Shown here: piece by piece, positions 1 to 7,260 of the stretch
How positions within the stretch are numbered: position 1 is the first letter of the stretch
Layout: every line of letters starts with the position of its first letter
From: JBBRHQ01 sp963840235
GTDB lineage: Bacteria; Actinomycetota; Thermoleophilia; Solirubrobacterales; 70-9
Assembly (NCBI GenBank): GCA_963840235.1
Contig: CAWIYC010000006.1
Location: forward strand, 62,001-126,000
DNA: 64,000 bases
Reading direction: 5' to 3'
Translations under genes and position numbers: made by a program
The notes under the pieces: model-generated
What the model saw: the letters and a program-made list of their open reading frames with translations, nothing else
What the model was told of the DNA's origin: nothing
Databases searched by the model: none

Positions 1-48
1 CCGCGGCAGGGTCACCGGTTGGCGCTCGTTGTCGTGGCTCTGGTTCAT
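1..48 (-). CDS. Partial CDS, probable panB start (3-methyl-2-oxobutanoate hydroxymethyltransferase)
   Basis: Only the first 16 codons are inside the window. The start is an ATG read on the minus strand at 48-46, preceded by a good GGGAGG ribosome binding site. It lies 22 bases downstream of the panC stop, so it is very likely the next gene of the same operon. The visible N-terminus contains a QPVTLPR stretch that resembles the short N-terminal segment of PanB proteins (PVTVP-type). PanB would make ketopantoate, the substrate of the reductase encoded two genes upstream. Sixteen residues cannot prove this; panD, the other common neighbour, usually starts with a different LKSKIHR-like sequence. 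Confidence 0.45.
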   Translation of the reverse strand, partial: MNQSHDNERQPVTLPR

Positions 49-70
49 TCTTGCCTCCCTTTCATGCCCG

Positions 71-919
71 TCAGGGCTGCACCAGGATGTTGTCGATCAG
101 GCGGGTTCCGCCGACGCGGGCTGCCACCGCGACCAGGACCGGTCGGCCGTTCAGCTCGGCAGCGGGCGTCAGTTCCTCGGCGTCGCGGGCCTCGAGGTAC
201 TCGGGCTCGATCCCGGCCGCTCCAAGCTCCCTGCGGGCCGCTTGGAGACCGGCCTCGAGCGAGTCGGCACGGGCCTCCTGCCGGGCCGCCGTCAGGGCGC
301 GAAATATGGCGGCCGCCCGCTTGCGAGCGCCTGGATCGAGATAGGCGTTGCGCGAGCTCATCGCGAGGCCGTCGGGCTCGCGCACCGTCGGCAGCACCTC
401 GATCCGGACCCGGAAATCGAGATCGGCGACCATCCGCCGGATCACCACCGCCTGCTGGGCGTCCTTCTGCCCGAAGTAAGCGGCGTCGGGATCGACGCTG
501 TTGAAGAGCTTTGCGACCATCGTGGCGACTCCGCGGAAATGCTCGGGGCCGCGATGCGCGGGGTCGCCGCAGAGGATCTCGGTGAGTCCCCCGACCTCGA
601 TAAGCGTGGCGAAGCCCTCCGGGTAGACCTCCTCGACCGCGGGCGCATAGAGGAGGTCGACGCCCGCTTCCCCTGCGAGCGAGAAGTCGCGCTCCTCGTC
701 GCGCGGGTAGAGCTCGAGGTCCTCCCCCGGGGCGAACTGCGCCGGGTTGACGAACAGGCTCATCACGACCACGTCGCACTCGGCGCGGGCGCGCCGCAGC
801 AGCGAGAGGTGGCCTTCGTGCAGATAGCCCATGGTCGGCACCAGCCCCGTGCTCTTGCCGTCATCTCGCAGCGCGCGCAGCGCCCGGCGCAGATCGTCCC
901 TGGTCCGGACGACGATCAC
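71..919 (-). CDS. panC: Pantoate--beta-alanine ligase (pantothenate synthetase)
   Basis: This cytosolic enzyme joins pantoate and beta-alanine using ATP (through pantoyl-adenylate) to make pantothenate, the precursor of coenzyme A. The 282 residues match the usual family length. The HIGH-type nucleotide-binding motif is PTMGYLHEGH at residues 28-37, followed by FVNPAQF (56-62), FGQKDAQQ near 150 and the KMSKS-like SSRNAYL near 187. The ATG start overlaps the stop of the upstream reductase gene by four bases (ATGA), which implies translational coupling. A probable panB start follows 22 bases downstream, so the genes form a pantothenate operon on the minus strand. Confidence 0.96.
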   Translation of the reverse strand: MIVVRTRDDLRRALRALRDDGKSTGLVPTMGYLHEGHLSLLRRARAECDVVVMSLFVNPAQFAPGEDLELYPRDEERDFSLAGEAGVDLLYAPAVEEVYPEGFATLIEVGGLTEILCGDPAHRGPEHFRGVATMVAKLFNSVDPDAAYFGQKDAQQAVVIRRMVADLDFRVRIEVLPTVREPDGLAMSSRNAYLDPGARKRAAAIFRALTAARQEARADSLEAGLQAARRELGAAGIEPEYLEARDAEELTPAAELNGRPVLVAVAARVGGTRLIDNILVQP

Positions 920-1716
920 GTCACCGACTCCCCGCTCGGGCGCCCCGCGAGCGCCCGGGTCCGCTCGGCCAGCGCCCGGTAGAGGTCGAGCAGCTCCGGA
1001 TCGGCCTCGGCGAGCGCCTCCAGGTGGCGCTCGACCGTCTCCTCGTCGCCGCGGGCGATCGGCCCGGTGAGCGCGGCGGCGCCATGCTCGGCCCAGTTGG
1101 CGGCGGTGCGAAGTACCAACGGCGCCAGCATTTCGCGGGCGTCGGCGACGCCGGCCCTCTCGAGCAGGTCCGAGGCGGACTCCTCCAGCGAGACGAGGAA
1201 GTTGGAGGCGATCGAGGCAGCGGCGTGGTAGGCAGCGCGGTTCTCATCGGCTATCTCGAAGGGGCTCATCCCCAGGGACCGGGCAAGTCCCTCGGCGAAG
1301 ATGAGCGCTTCGCGGTCGGATCCCGAGACCGCGCAGGGGGCGCCGGCGAGGTCGGAGGCCTGATCGCGGATCGTCTGCAGGGGGTGGAGCGAGAAGATCG
1401 ATGCGCCGCCGGCGGCTGCCGTCGCCAGGGCGTCGAGGTCGGTGGCTCCGCTGGTGTGGCCGACGAATCGGATGTCCCTGGCGTACTCGGCAACCGACCC
1501 GCATGCCTCCTCAATCGCCGAGTCGGGCACGCACAGCAGCGCCGCCTCGGCCCCGGAAAGCGCCGACTCGAGCCGGTCGCGACCCGCCAGCGTCACCTCG
1601 AAGCCGGCCGCCGTGGCCGCGGATGCGATCGCCCTGCCAACCCTTCCCGGGCCGACGACGGTGAGCGCGTTTGGCGCTCGAGGGTTTCGGTTTAGTTCCC
1701 GTTCCAGTTCCCGCAT
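916..1716 (-). CDS. Rossmann/DUF2520 oxidoreductase, likely PanG-type ketopantoate reductase
   Basis: A 266-residue protein with an N-terminal NAD(P)-binding Rossmann fold (VVGPGRVGRA near residues 21-30) and a helical C-terminal region of the DUF2520 type (LHPLQT near 110, HAAASIASNF in the second half). Its stop overlaps the panC start by four bases, so the two proteins are co-translated. From memory, the PanG family of alternative ketopantoate reductases has this Rossmann plus DUF2520 architecture. Reducing ketopantoate to pantoate is exactly the step needed beside panB and panC, and no panE is visible in the window. The domain call is firm; the ketopantoate reductase role is inferred from context. 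Confidence 0.8.
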   Translation of the reverse strand: MRELERELNRNPRAPNALTVVGPGRVGRAIASAATAAGFEVTLAGRDRLESALSGAEAALLCVPDSAIEEACGSVAEYARDIRFVGHTSGATDLDALATAAAGGASIFSLHPLQTIRDQASDLAGAPCAVSGSDREALIFAEGLARSLGMSPFEIADENRAAYHAAASIASNFLVSLEESASDLLERAGVADAREMLAPLVLRTAANWAEHGAAALTGPIARGDEETVERHLEALAEADPELLDLYRALAERTRALAGRPSGESVT

Positions 1717-1867
1717 GCGAGATACCAGACGGAGCTGTCTCAGCTCACTTGACGATTCGTGCCGGCCGTGCCGGCGGGTCCACGCCCCTTGGGTCGCGGC
1801 CGACCGGAATTATAGGGGCCGCGGGGCCGACATCCCGGCGCCGATTACGATGGGCCCTGAAGCCGCC

Positions 1868-2158
1868 ATGCCGATCTACGAGTTCCAGTGCGAGCAGTGC
1901 GGGGCCCGCTTCGAGGAGCTGGTCGCGAGCGGAACCGGGAGCATCGCCTGCGCAGCCTGCGGATCCACCGAAACACGACGGGTTGTCCCGTCGTCGATCT
2001 CGCCGCCGGGCCGGTTGCCGCGAGGCGCCGCCGTTCGCGACAGCGAGTCGCGGCGCCGTGAGCGCGAGGCCGCCCGCGGCGAGCGCCTGGCCGAGACCCG
2101 CAAGCTGCGCGAGGCGGGCGGGGTTCCGCCGCCACGCTCGCAGGCGAAGAAGCGATGA
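1868..2158 (+). CDS. FmdB-family zinc ribbon protein
   Basis: A 96-residue protein that begins MPIYEFQC, the standard start of FmdB-family putative regulatory proteins. Two CxxC knuckles, at Cys8/Cys11 and Cys28/Cys31, form a single zinc ribbon. The rest is a basic, charged, probably helical or disordered tail rich in Arg and Glu. The family is widespread and poorly understood; it was named after a regulator linked to formamidase genes. The ATG at 1868 was chosen because it gives the family N-terminus, although an ATG lies 18 bases upstream in the same frame. The stop overlaps the start of the uracil-DNA glycosylase gene by four bases, so the two are co-translated. Confidence 0.85.
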   Translation: MPIYEFQCEQCGARFEELVASGTGSIACAACGSTETRRVVPSSISPPGRLPRGAAVRDSESRRREREAARGERLAETRKLREAGGVPPPRSQAKKR

Positions 2159-2850
2159 GCCCGGAGCCGGCGCCGCCGCAGCGGCGCGAGAAGCTGGTCG
2201 AGCTCTTCAACGAGGCTTCCGGCTGCCTGCGCTGCCCGCTCTCGGAGACGCGGACCAAGGTCGTGTTCGGTGCAGGCAACGCCGACGCCGAGCTGATGTT
2301 CGTCGGGGAGGCGCCGGGGGCGGAGGAGGATCGCCGCGGGCTGCCGTTCGTTGGCCGCGCCGGGGGCCTCCTAAACGAGATGCTTGCCGGGATCGGGATG
2401 TCCCGTGACGACGTCTTCATCGCCAACGTCCTCAAGTGCCGTCCTCCCGGGAATCGCGATCCGCAGCCGGCCGAGATCGAGTCCTGCCGCCCCTACCTGT
2501 TCGAGCAGGTGCGGCTGATCGAGCCCCGGGTCGTCGCCACCCTGGGGAACTTCGCCACCAAGCTGCTGAGCGGGAACCCGGCCGGGATCACCAAGGTCCG
2601 GGGAACGCCGCAGGTGCACGACCTCGGAGGCCGGACCGTGTTCCTGCTGCCGCTGTTCCACCCGGCCGCCGCGCTGCGTACCCCGGCCGTCGCGGAGACG
2701 CTGAGGGGCGACTTCGAGGCGATCCCCGACATCCTCGCGGAACCTCTCCCCGGGTCCGGCGAGGGCCAGCCGGCGGCAGAGGCGACCGAGAGCATGGAGG
2801 TGGGGGAGCGGAGCGCACCCGAGCCCGACCAGCTCGGGTTCTTCGGTTGA
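2155..2850 (+). CDS. Uracil-DNA glycosylase, family 4 (iron-sulfur type)
   Basis: A base-excision repair enzyme that removes uracil from DNA. Family 4 hallmarks are visible: Cys24 and Cys27 plus Cys in KCRPP (about 93) and ESCRPYL (about 109) as [4Fe-4S] ligands, motif A GEAPGAEEDRRGLPF near 51-65, and the HPAAAL motif near 173. The core is followed by a roughly 45-residue acidic, probably disordered tail that ends PDQLGFFG. This resembles a bacterial sliding-clamp binding peptide of the QLxLF type. The gene overlaps fmdB upstream by four bases and tsaE downstream by four bases (TTGA). Confidence 0.93.
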   Translation: MSPEPAPPQRREKLVELFNEASGCLRCPLSETRTKVVFGAGNADAELMFVGEAPGAEEDRRGLPFVGRAGGLLNEMLAGIGMSRDDVFIANVLKCRPPGNRDPQPAEIESCRPYLFEQVRLIEPRVVATLGNFATKLLSGNPAGITKVRGTPQVHDLGGRTVFLLPLFHPAAALRTPAVAETLRGDFEAIPDILAEPLPGSGEGQPAAEATESMEVGERSAPEPDQLGFFG

Positions 2851-3299
2851 GCGCACCCGTCGAGCAGCTCACGACCAACTCGGCGGAGGAGACCGAGGCC
2901 GTCGGCGCCCGGATTGCCGCTGCGGCGGAACCCGGGGACGTCGTCCTCGTCAGCGGCGAGGTCGGCGCCGGCAAGACCACCCTGGTCCGGGGTGCCTGCA
3001 GGGCGCTGGGGATCGAGGAGCCGGTTACGTCGCCGACCTTCACCATCGGCCGCCGCTACGAGGGCGGCCGGATCCCGGTCTCCCACCTCGACCTCTATCG
3101 CCTCCAGCGCCTCGAGGACGAGGACCCGGCCCTTCTCGACGACTACGTCGGGCCGGACTGGCTCTCTTTCATCGAGTGGTCCGCGCCGGCGGAGCCCCAC
3201 CTGCAGGGGCGGGTCCTGCCGGTGAGGCTCCGGCACGCGGGCGGCGATCGCCGTGAGATCGAGATCGGTCCCGTGATCCCGGGTCCGGGCGCTCAGTAA
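2847..3299 (+). CDS. tsaE: tRNA threonylcarbamoyladenosine biosynthesis ATPase TsaE
   Basis: TsaE is the small P-loop ATPase that works with TsaB and TsaD to place the threonylcarbamoyl group on A37 of ANN-decoding tRNAs. The start is a TTG that overlaps the preceding stop codon (TTGA at 2847-2850), giving a 150-residue protein of normal length. The Walker A motif GEVGAGKTT is at residues 37-45, the TSPTF switch-like segment follows, and the conserved HLDLYRL block is near 84. tsaB, rimI and tsaD follow on the same strand, but two unrelated genes lie between. The last 7 bases overlap the 3' end of the convergent lipoprotein gene. Confidence 0.92.
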   Translation: MSAPVEQLTTNSAEETEAVGARIAAAAEPGDVVLVSGEVGAGKTTLVRGACRALGIEEPVTSPTFTIGRRYEGGRIPVSHLDLYRLQRLEDEDPALLDDYVGPDWLSFIEWSAPAEPHLQGRVLPVRLRHAGGDRREIEIGPVIPGPGAQ

Positions 3300-3634
3300 C
3301 CGGAGTTGCCGACCGCGTCCTGAGCGTCCTGAGCGGCCTTGTCGGCCTGCTTCTGGGCGTCGTTGATCGCCTTGTTGGCCTTGTCCTGCGCCTGCTTCAG
3401 CTGCTTCTGGGCCTCCGGCACCTTCTCGTTCAGCTGCTTCTGCGCCTGGTCGAGCGCCTTGTTGCCCTGCTTCTGGGCCTGCTCCAGCGCCTGGTTGCCC
3501 TGCTCGACCGCGGTATCGATCGCGTTGCTGAGGTCGTTGCTGTCGCTGCCGCCGCAGCCGCTCACCAGTGCGCCGCCGGCGACCAACGCCACGATCAGGA
3601 ACAGCGGGGCAATCCGGCTCGTGACCATCTTCAT
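3293..3634 (-). CDS. Small alanine/glutamine-rich coiled-coil lipoprotein
   Basis: A 113-residue protein with a lipoprotein signal peptide: a hydrophobic stretch at residues 8-22 and lipobox LVSGC at 23-27, so Cys27 should be acylated and the protein anchored outside the membrane. After a short Gly/Ser/Asn linker it is almost entirely a charged helix with AQKQ recurring at 11-residue spacing (A, Q, K, D and N only), which predicts an extended coiled coil. I do not recognise the family. It lies head to tail against tsaE (7-base convergent overlap) and splits the usual tsaE-tsaB order. The next gene, transcribed away from it, also encodes an exported protein. Confidence 0.75.
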   Translation of the reverse strand: MKMVTSRIAPLFLIVALVAGGALVSGCGGSDSNDLSNAIDTAVEQGNQALEQAQKQGNKALDQAQKQLNEKVPEAQKQLKQAQDKANKAINDAQKQADKAAQDAQDAVGNSGY

Positions 3635-3798
3635 CGACTCTGTCCTTTCGGGAATGATTCAACCGGGCCCGAAGCAGCCCCGGCGGTATGGCGCCAGCCT
3701 AGCGAGCGGGCTGGGCGCATCATTGCCGGCCCGGGTGTGTTCAACGGATAGGCCGGTAGGATCGGCCGCCAGGAGAACTTGGAGCAGGAAGGAACGAA

Positions 3799-4176
3799 AT
3801 GAAGGCAGTCAAGGGGATCGCAGCGGCGATGGTGCTGTCGGCGGCGCTGCTTGCGAGCGCGGCACCGGCGACGGCGAAGCCGGCGGCGTACCGCCACTAC
3901 GTGGCCTGCGGATTGCAGGCGAACTCGAAGCCGTCCCACATCTGCCCAAAGGGGGCCAGGAAGGGAGCCTTCTTCCGCAGCAACAACGCCGATGTCACCT
4001 ACAAGGTCTGCGTCACCTTCCCCAACGGCCACGGCATCTGCGCGCCTGCGCAGGAAGCCAAGCAGGGAACGCTCTACGTCAACAAGATCACCACCAACAT
4101 CCCAGGGCGCCACAAGGTGAGCTGGTTCGTCCAGGGCAAGCGGGTCGGCGTCTTCTTCTTCCGGGTGCCGTCCTAG
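3799..4176 (+). CDS. Small secreted cysteine-containing protein of unknown function
   Basis: A 125-residue protein with a clear Sec signal peptide; cleavage is likely after an A-T-A site near residue 26-27. The mature part has four cysteines (VACGL, HICPK, KVCVT, GICAP), enough for two disulfides, and a predicted beta-rich pattern ending in VGVFFFRVPS. The ATG at 3799 is preceded by AGGAAGGA-type ribosome binding sequence. A TAGGAT box about 45 bases upstream could be a -10 element. The stop codon is in the same frame as, and only 6 bases before, the apparent CTG start of tsaB. No function can be assigned from sequence alone. Confidence 0.75.
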   Translation: MKAVKGIAAAMVLSAALLASAAPATAKPAAYRHYVACGLQANSKPSHICPKGARKGAFFRSNNADVTYKVCVTFPNGHGICAPAQEAKQGTLYVNKITTNIPGRHKVSWFVQGKRVGVFFFRVPS

Positions 4177-4182
4177 GCCAGC

Positions 4183-4887
4183 CTGCTCGTAGTCGGCTTC
4201 GATACCGCTACCGACGACACCGCCGTTTGCGCCTGGCGCGACGGCGAGGTGATCGAGGAAGTCCGGATCGCGCCGGGCGGGCCGGGCGCCCGTCCGGCGC
4301 ACGCCACCGCTCTGCTGCCTGCGATCGAGCGGGCCGCCGAGGCGGCCGGGGGATGGCCCGGGGTGGCAGCGATAGCCGCCGGCACGGGCCCGGGCTCGTT
4401 CACCGGCCTGCGGATCGGGATCGCGACCGCGCGGGCGCTGGCGGCGGCGTTGGGGACGCCCGGGGTCGGGGTGGGTACGCTCGATGCCCTCGCCCTCGGC
4501 ATGCGCGATGCGTCCGGCGGGGAGCGCGAACTGCTGGCGGCGCTCGACGCCCGCCGCGGCCAGCTCTTCGCCGCCCTCTATGACGCCTCCGGCTCGCAGC
4601 TGCGGGAGCCGTTCCTGGTCGACCCCGACGAGCTCGCCGGATTCGTTTCAGGGCTCCCCCGGCCGCCGCTGGCGGCCGGGTCGGGGGCGCTACGATTTCG
4701 ACGCGAGCTCTTAGGCAGCGGCGCCGAGATCCCGGGTGAAGCCGATCCCGTTCATCGAATCGCCGGCCGCCATGTCTGTGCTCTCGGCGCCGGAGCCGGG
4801 GGCGGGGCGCTCGAACCGAGATACCTGAGACCACCCGACGCGGAACGCTGGCGTGAGCGAGACACTCCACCAAGAGCCCAGAACTGA
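4183..4887 (+). CDS. tsaB: tRNA threonylcarbamoyladenosine biosynthesis protein TsaB (apparent CTG start)
   Basis: TsaB is the non-catalytic ASKHA-fold partner of TsaD in t6A synthesis. The family N-terminus VVGFDTATDDTAV and the block AGTGPGSFTGLRIG are both present. The odd point is the start. The in-frame stop of the upstream gene is at 4174-4176, and between it and the conserved FDTAT segment there is no ATG, GTG or TTG. CTG at 4183 is the only plausible initiator and gives 234 residues. The next standard start, GTG 4249, would remove the conserved N-terminal strand. The 3' end overlaps rimI by 35 bases, which keeps it in the operon. Confidence 0.88.
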   Translation: MLVVGFDTATDDTAVCAWRDGEVIEEVRIAPGGPGARPAHATALLPAIERAAEAAGGWPGVAAIAAGTGPGSFTGLRIGIATARALAAALGTPGVGVGTLDALALGMRDASGGERELLAALDARRGQLFAALYDASGSQLREPFLVDPDELAGFVSGLPRPPLAAGSGALRFRRELLGSGAEIPGEADPVHRIAGRHVCALGAGAGGGALEPRYLRPPDAERWRERDTPPRAQN

Positions 4888-5332
4888 GGCCGAAACCGGC
4901 TTTCGCCTGCGGCGGCTCGCCTACAGCGACCTGCCGGCGGTGATCGCGATCGAGCGGAGCTCGTTCCCCACGGCCTGGTCGCTGGCGATGTTCGTGCTCG
5001 AGCTCTCGAAGCCCTCGGGAATCTGTCTGGCGGCGACCGCGGGCGACCGGCTGCTCGGATACCTCGTCTGCTCGCGGTACGACCAGGTCTGGCACCTGAT
5101 GAACGTCGCCGTCGCTCCCGAGGAGCGCCGCACCGGCGTCGCCACCCGGATGATCCACCGACTCTTCATGGAGGCGGGGGAGGGTCTGCCGTTCACGCTC
5201 GAGGTGCGGGTCAGCAACCGGCAGGCAATCACGATGTACGAGGGGTTCGGCTTCCGCTCCGCCGGCGTCCGCCGCCGCTATTACCACGACAACGGCGAGG
5301 ACGCGATCATCATGTGGCTGGACTCGCCCTGA
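4853..5332 (+). CDS. rimI: Ribosomal-protein-alanine N-acetyltransferase-like GNAT enzyme
   Basis: A 159-residue GNAT-family acetyltransferase. RimI transfers acetyl from acetyl-CoA to the N-terminal alanine of ribosomal protein S18. The family core is visible: IERSSFPTAWS near 33-43, the VAVAPEERRTGVATRMI acetyl-CoA-binding loop near 84-100, and the C-terminal NRQAITMYEGFGF block. The GTG start lies 35 bases inside tsaB, and the stop overlaps the longer tsaD reading frame. The tsaB-rimI-tsaD order is the classical arrangement, which supports the specific RimI name over a generic GNAT. Confidence 0.88.
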   Translation: MSETLHQEPRTEAETGFRLRRLAYSDLPAVIAIERSSFPTAWSLAMFVLELSKPSGICLAATAGDRLLGYLVCSRYDQVWHLMNVAVAPEERRTGVATRMIHRLFMEAGEGLPFTLEVRVSNRQAITMYEGFGFRSAGVRRRYYHDNGEDAIIMWLDSP

Positions 5333-6342
5333 CCTTGATCCTCGCTCTGGAGACGTCCTGCGACGACACCTGCGCCGCCGTCCTCGACGGGCCGCGGATC
5401 CTCTCCAACGTGATCTCTTCGCAGGCGGCCGCCCACGAGCGCTTCGGGGGCGTCGTCCCGGAGGTCGCCTCGCGCCAGCACCTCGAACTGGCCGTGCCGG
5501 TGGTCGAGGCGGCACTGGCGGACGCCGGAGTCTCCCTCGAGCAGATCGGGTCGGTCGCGGTCACCGCCGGGCCCGGCTTGATCGGCGCCCTCCTCGTCGG
5601 CCTCAGCACGGCCAAGTCGATTGCCGCGGCGCGGCGGCTGCCGCTGATACCAGTCGATCACATGCAGGGGCACGTGGCGGCGAACTTCCTCGAGCCGGAG
5701 CCGCTCGAGCCCCCCTTCATCTGCCTCCTCGCCAGCGGCGGGCACACCCTGCTTGCCGCCGTCCGCGACCACGTGGGCCATGAGGTCCTTGGCCAGACGC
5801 TCGACGACGCTGCCGGCGAGGCGCTCGACAAGGCGGCGCGGATGCTCGGTCTCGGCTATCCCGGCGGCCCGGCCCTTGAGCGGCTCGCGGCCGAGGGAGA
5901 CGACTCCGCTGCCTCCTTCCCGGTCGCGATGCGCAGGGATCCCGGCCTCGATTTCAGCTTCAGCGGGCTGAAGACGGCGCTCGCCTACCGCTGCCGCGAC
6001 CTCGGTCCCGGTGGCGTCGCCGAGCATCGCGCCGACCTCGCCGCCGGCTTCCAGGCTGCCGTCGTCGGCCAGCTTGTCGCCAAGCTCGAGCGCGCGCTCG
6101 ACGCAGGCGAGTGGGAGGCGGTGGCGCTCGGTGGTGGCGTCGCGGCGAACGGCCCCCTGCGACGGCAGGTCGCCGATCTCTGCCGTGCCCGCGGCCTCCG
6201 CCTCAAGCTCCCCGCCGCCGAGCTCTGCACCGACAACGCCGCGATGATCGGCGCGGCGGCCCGGTTCGCGGCGCCGGTCCACTACCCCGACTACCTCGCC
6301 TACGACGCATTCGCCTCCACCTCCAGGGAGGTCGCGGCATGA
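5314..6342 (+). CDS. tsaD: tRNA N6-adenosine threonylcarbamoyltransferase TsaD
   Basis: The catalytic subunit of t6A synthesis; it transfers threonylcarbamoyl from TC-AMP to A37 of tRNA. The family signature ETSCDDT is at the N-terminus, the metal-binding HMQGH motif follows PVDHM near residue 110, and SGGHT near 138 and the late GGGVAANGPLR block are intact. Two starts are possible: GTG at 5314 (342 residues, overlapping rimI by 19 bases), or TTG at 5335, three bases after the rimI stop, which would give the more typical MILALETSCDDT. The stop overlaps the glutaredoxin start (ATGA). Confidence 0.95.
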   Translation: MAGLALTLILALETSCDDTCAAVLDGPRILSNVISSQAAAHERFGGVVPEVASRQHLELAVPVVEAALADAGVSLEQIGSVAVTAGPGLIGALLVGLSTAKSIAAARRLPLIPVDHMQGHVAANFLEPEPLEPPFICLLASGGHTLLAAVRDHVGHEVLGQTLDDAAGEALDKAARMLGLGYPGGPALERLAAEGDDSAASFPVAMRRDPGLDFSFSGLKTALAYRCRDLGPGGVAEHRADLAAGFQAAVVGQLVAKLERALDAGEWEAVALGGGVAANGPLRRQVADLCRARGLRLKLPAAELCTDNAAMIGAAARFAAPVHYPDYLAYDAFASTSREVAA

Positions 6343-6584
6343 CCCTCACGGTCTACTCGCGCCCCGGCTGCCATCTCTGCCAGGAGGCGATCGCCCGGAT
6401 CCTCGACCTGCGTGCAGAGGGGTACCGATTCGAGTTGCGCGAGGTCGACATCTCCTCTGACGACCGGCTGCTGCGGCGCTACCTCGAGCGCATTCCGGTC
6501 GTCGCCGTCGAGGGCGAGGTCGTCTCCGAGCTGGTCCTCGATCAAGCCGCACTGCGGGCCAAGCTCGATACTGTGACGGCATGA
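6339..6584 (+). CDS. Glutaredoxin-like thiol-disulfide protein
   Basis: An 81-residue thioredoxin-fold protein of the glutaredoxin/DUF836 type. The redox motif is CHLC at residues 11-14 (RPGCHLC), the cis-proline is in RIPVVAV, and the fold has the short beta-alpha-beta-alpha-beta-beta-alpha length of this family. It overlaps tsaD and rex by four bases on each side (ATGA both times), so it is co-translated with the redox-sensing repressor that follows. A role in thiol homeostasis is likely; its partner protein is unknown. Confidence 0.85.
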   Translation: MTLTVYSRPGCHLCQEAIARILDLRAEGYRFELREVDISSDDRLLRRYLERIPVVAVEGEVVSELVLDQAALRAKLDTVTA

Positions 6585-7255
6585 TTGAGCAGAGCACGAT
6601 CGAGCCGGGCGGGGCTTCGGCCGGCCTCACAACCGACGGCGAGCGGCTTTCGCTGGGCGTCGCCGCCCGGCTCTCCCGCTACCTCCAGGTCCTGACCCAG
6701 GCCCGGAAGATGGGCCGGGAGACGATCTCCTCCCAGGAGCTGTCCGAGTACACCCACATCAACCCGACCCAGATCCGCCGCGACCTCTCCGGCTTCGGCA
6801 AGTTCGGCAAGCGCGGTGTCGGCTACAACGTCGATTCGCTGGTCTCCGAGATCCGCAAGATCCTGCGGACCTCGGGAAAGCACAACATCGCCCTCTTCGG
6901 CGCCGGCAACCTCGGCCAGGCGATCGCCAGCTCCGACATCTTCGCCGACCACGGCTTCCAGATCGTCGCCATGTTCGACGTCGACCCAAACCTCGTCGGG
7001 ATGCAGGTCGGGGAGATGCAGGTCCGCGACTTCAGCGAGATCGACAGCGTCGTCTCCGAGGATGAGATCGTCGTCGGTGTCCTCGCCGTCCCGGCCGACG
7101 CTGCCCAAGCCGTTGCCGACCGCCTGGTCGAGGCCGGAGTCAAGATCATCTTCAACTACTCCGAGCAGCTTCTCCAGGTTCCGCCCGAGGTCACGGTCCA
7201 CACCTCCAGCCCCGCCGTGGACCTCCTCTACGCGCTCTACTTCTACCTGGCCTGA
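6581..7255 (+). CDS. rex: Redox-sensing transcriptional repressor Rex
   Basis: Rex represses respiratory and fermentation genes and is released from DNA when NADH binds. The N-terminal winged-helix domain contains SRYLQVLTQ and the recognition helix region HINPTQIRRDLSGFG (about residues 60-75). The Rossmann domain has GAGNLGQAI near 108, and the C-terminal PAVDLLYALYFYL swap helix is present. The 224 residues match the family. The start codon overlaps the glutaredoxin stop, and the GCS2-type ligase gene follows after 5 bases. I did not find a convincing Rex operator (TTGTGAA-N4-TTCACAA type) in the flanks. Confidence 0.95.
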   Translation: MIEQSTIEPGGASAGLTTDGERLSLGVAARLSRYLQVLTQARKMGRETISSQELSEYTHINPTQIRRDLSGFGKFGKRGVGYNVDSLVSEIRKILRTSGKHNIALFGAGNLGQAIASSDIFADHGFQIVAMFDVDPNLVGMQVGEMQVRDFSEIDSVVSEDEIVVGVLAVPADAAQAVADRLVEAGVKIIFNYSEQLLQVPPEVTVHTSSPAVDLLYALYFYLA

Positions 7256-7260
7256 CCGCT

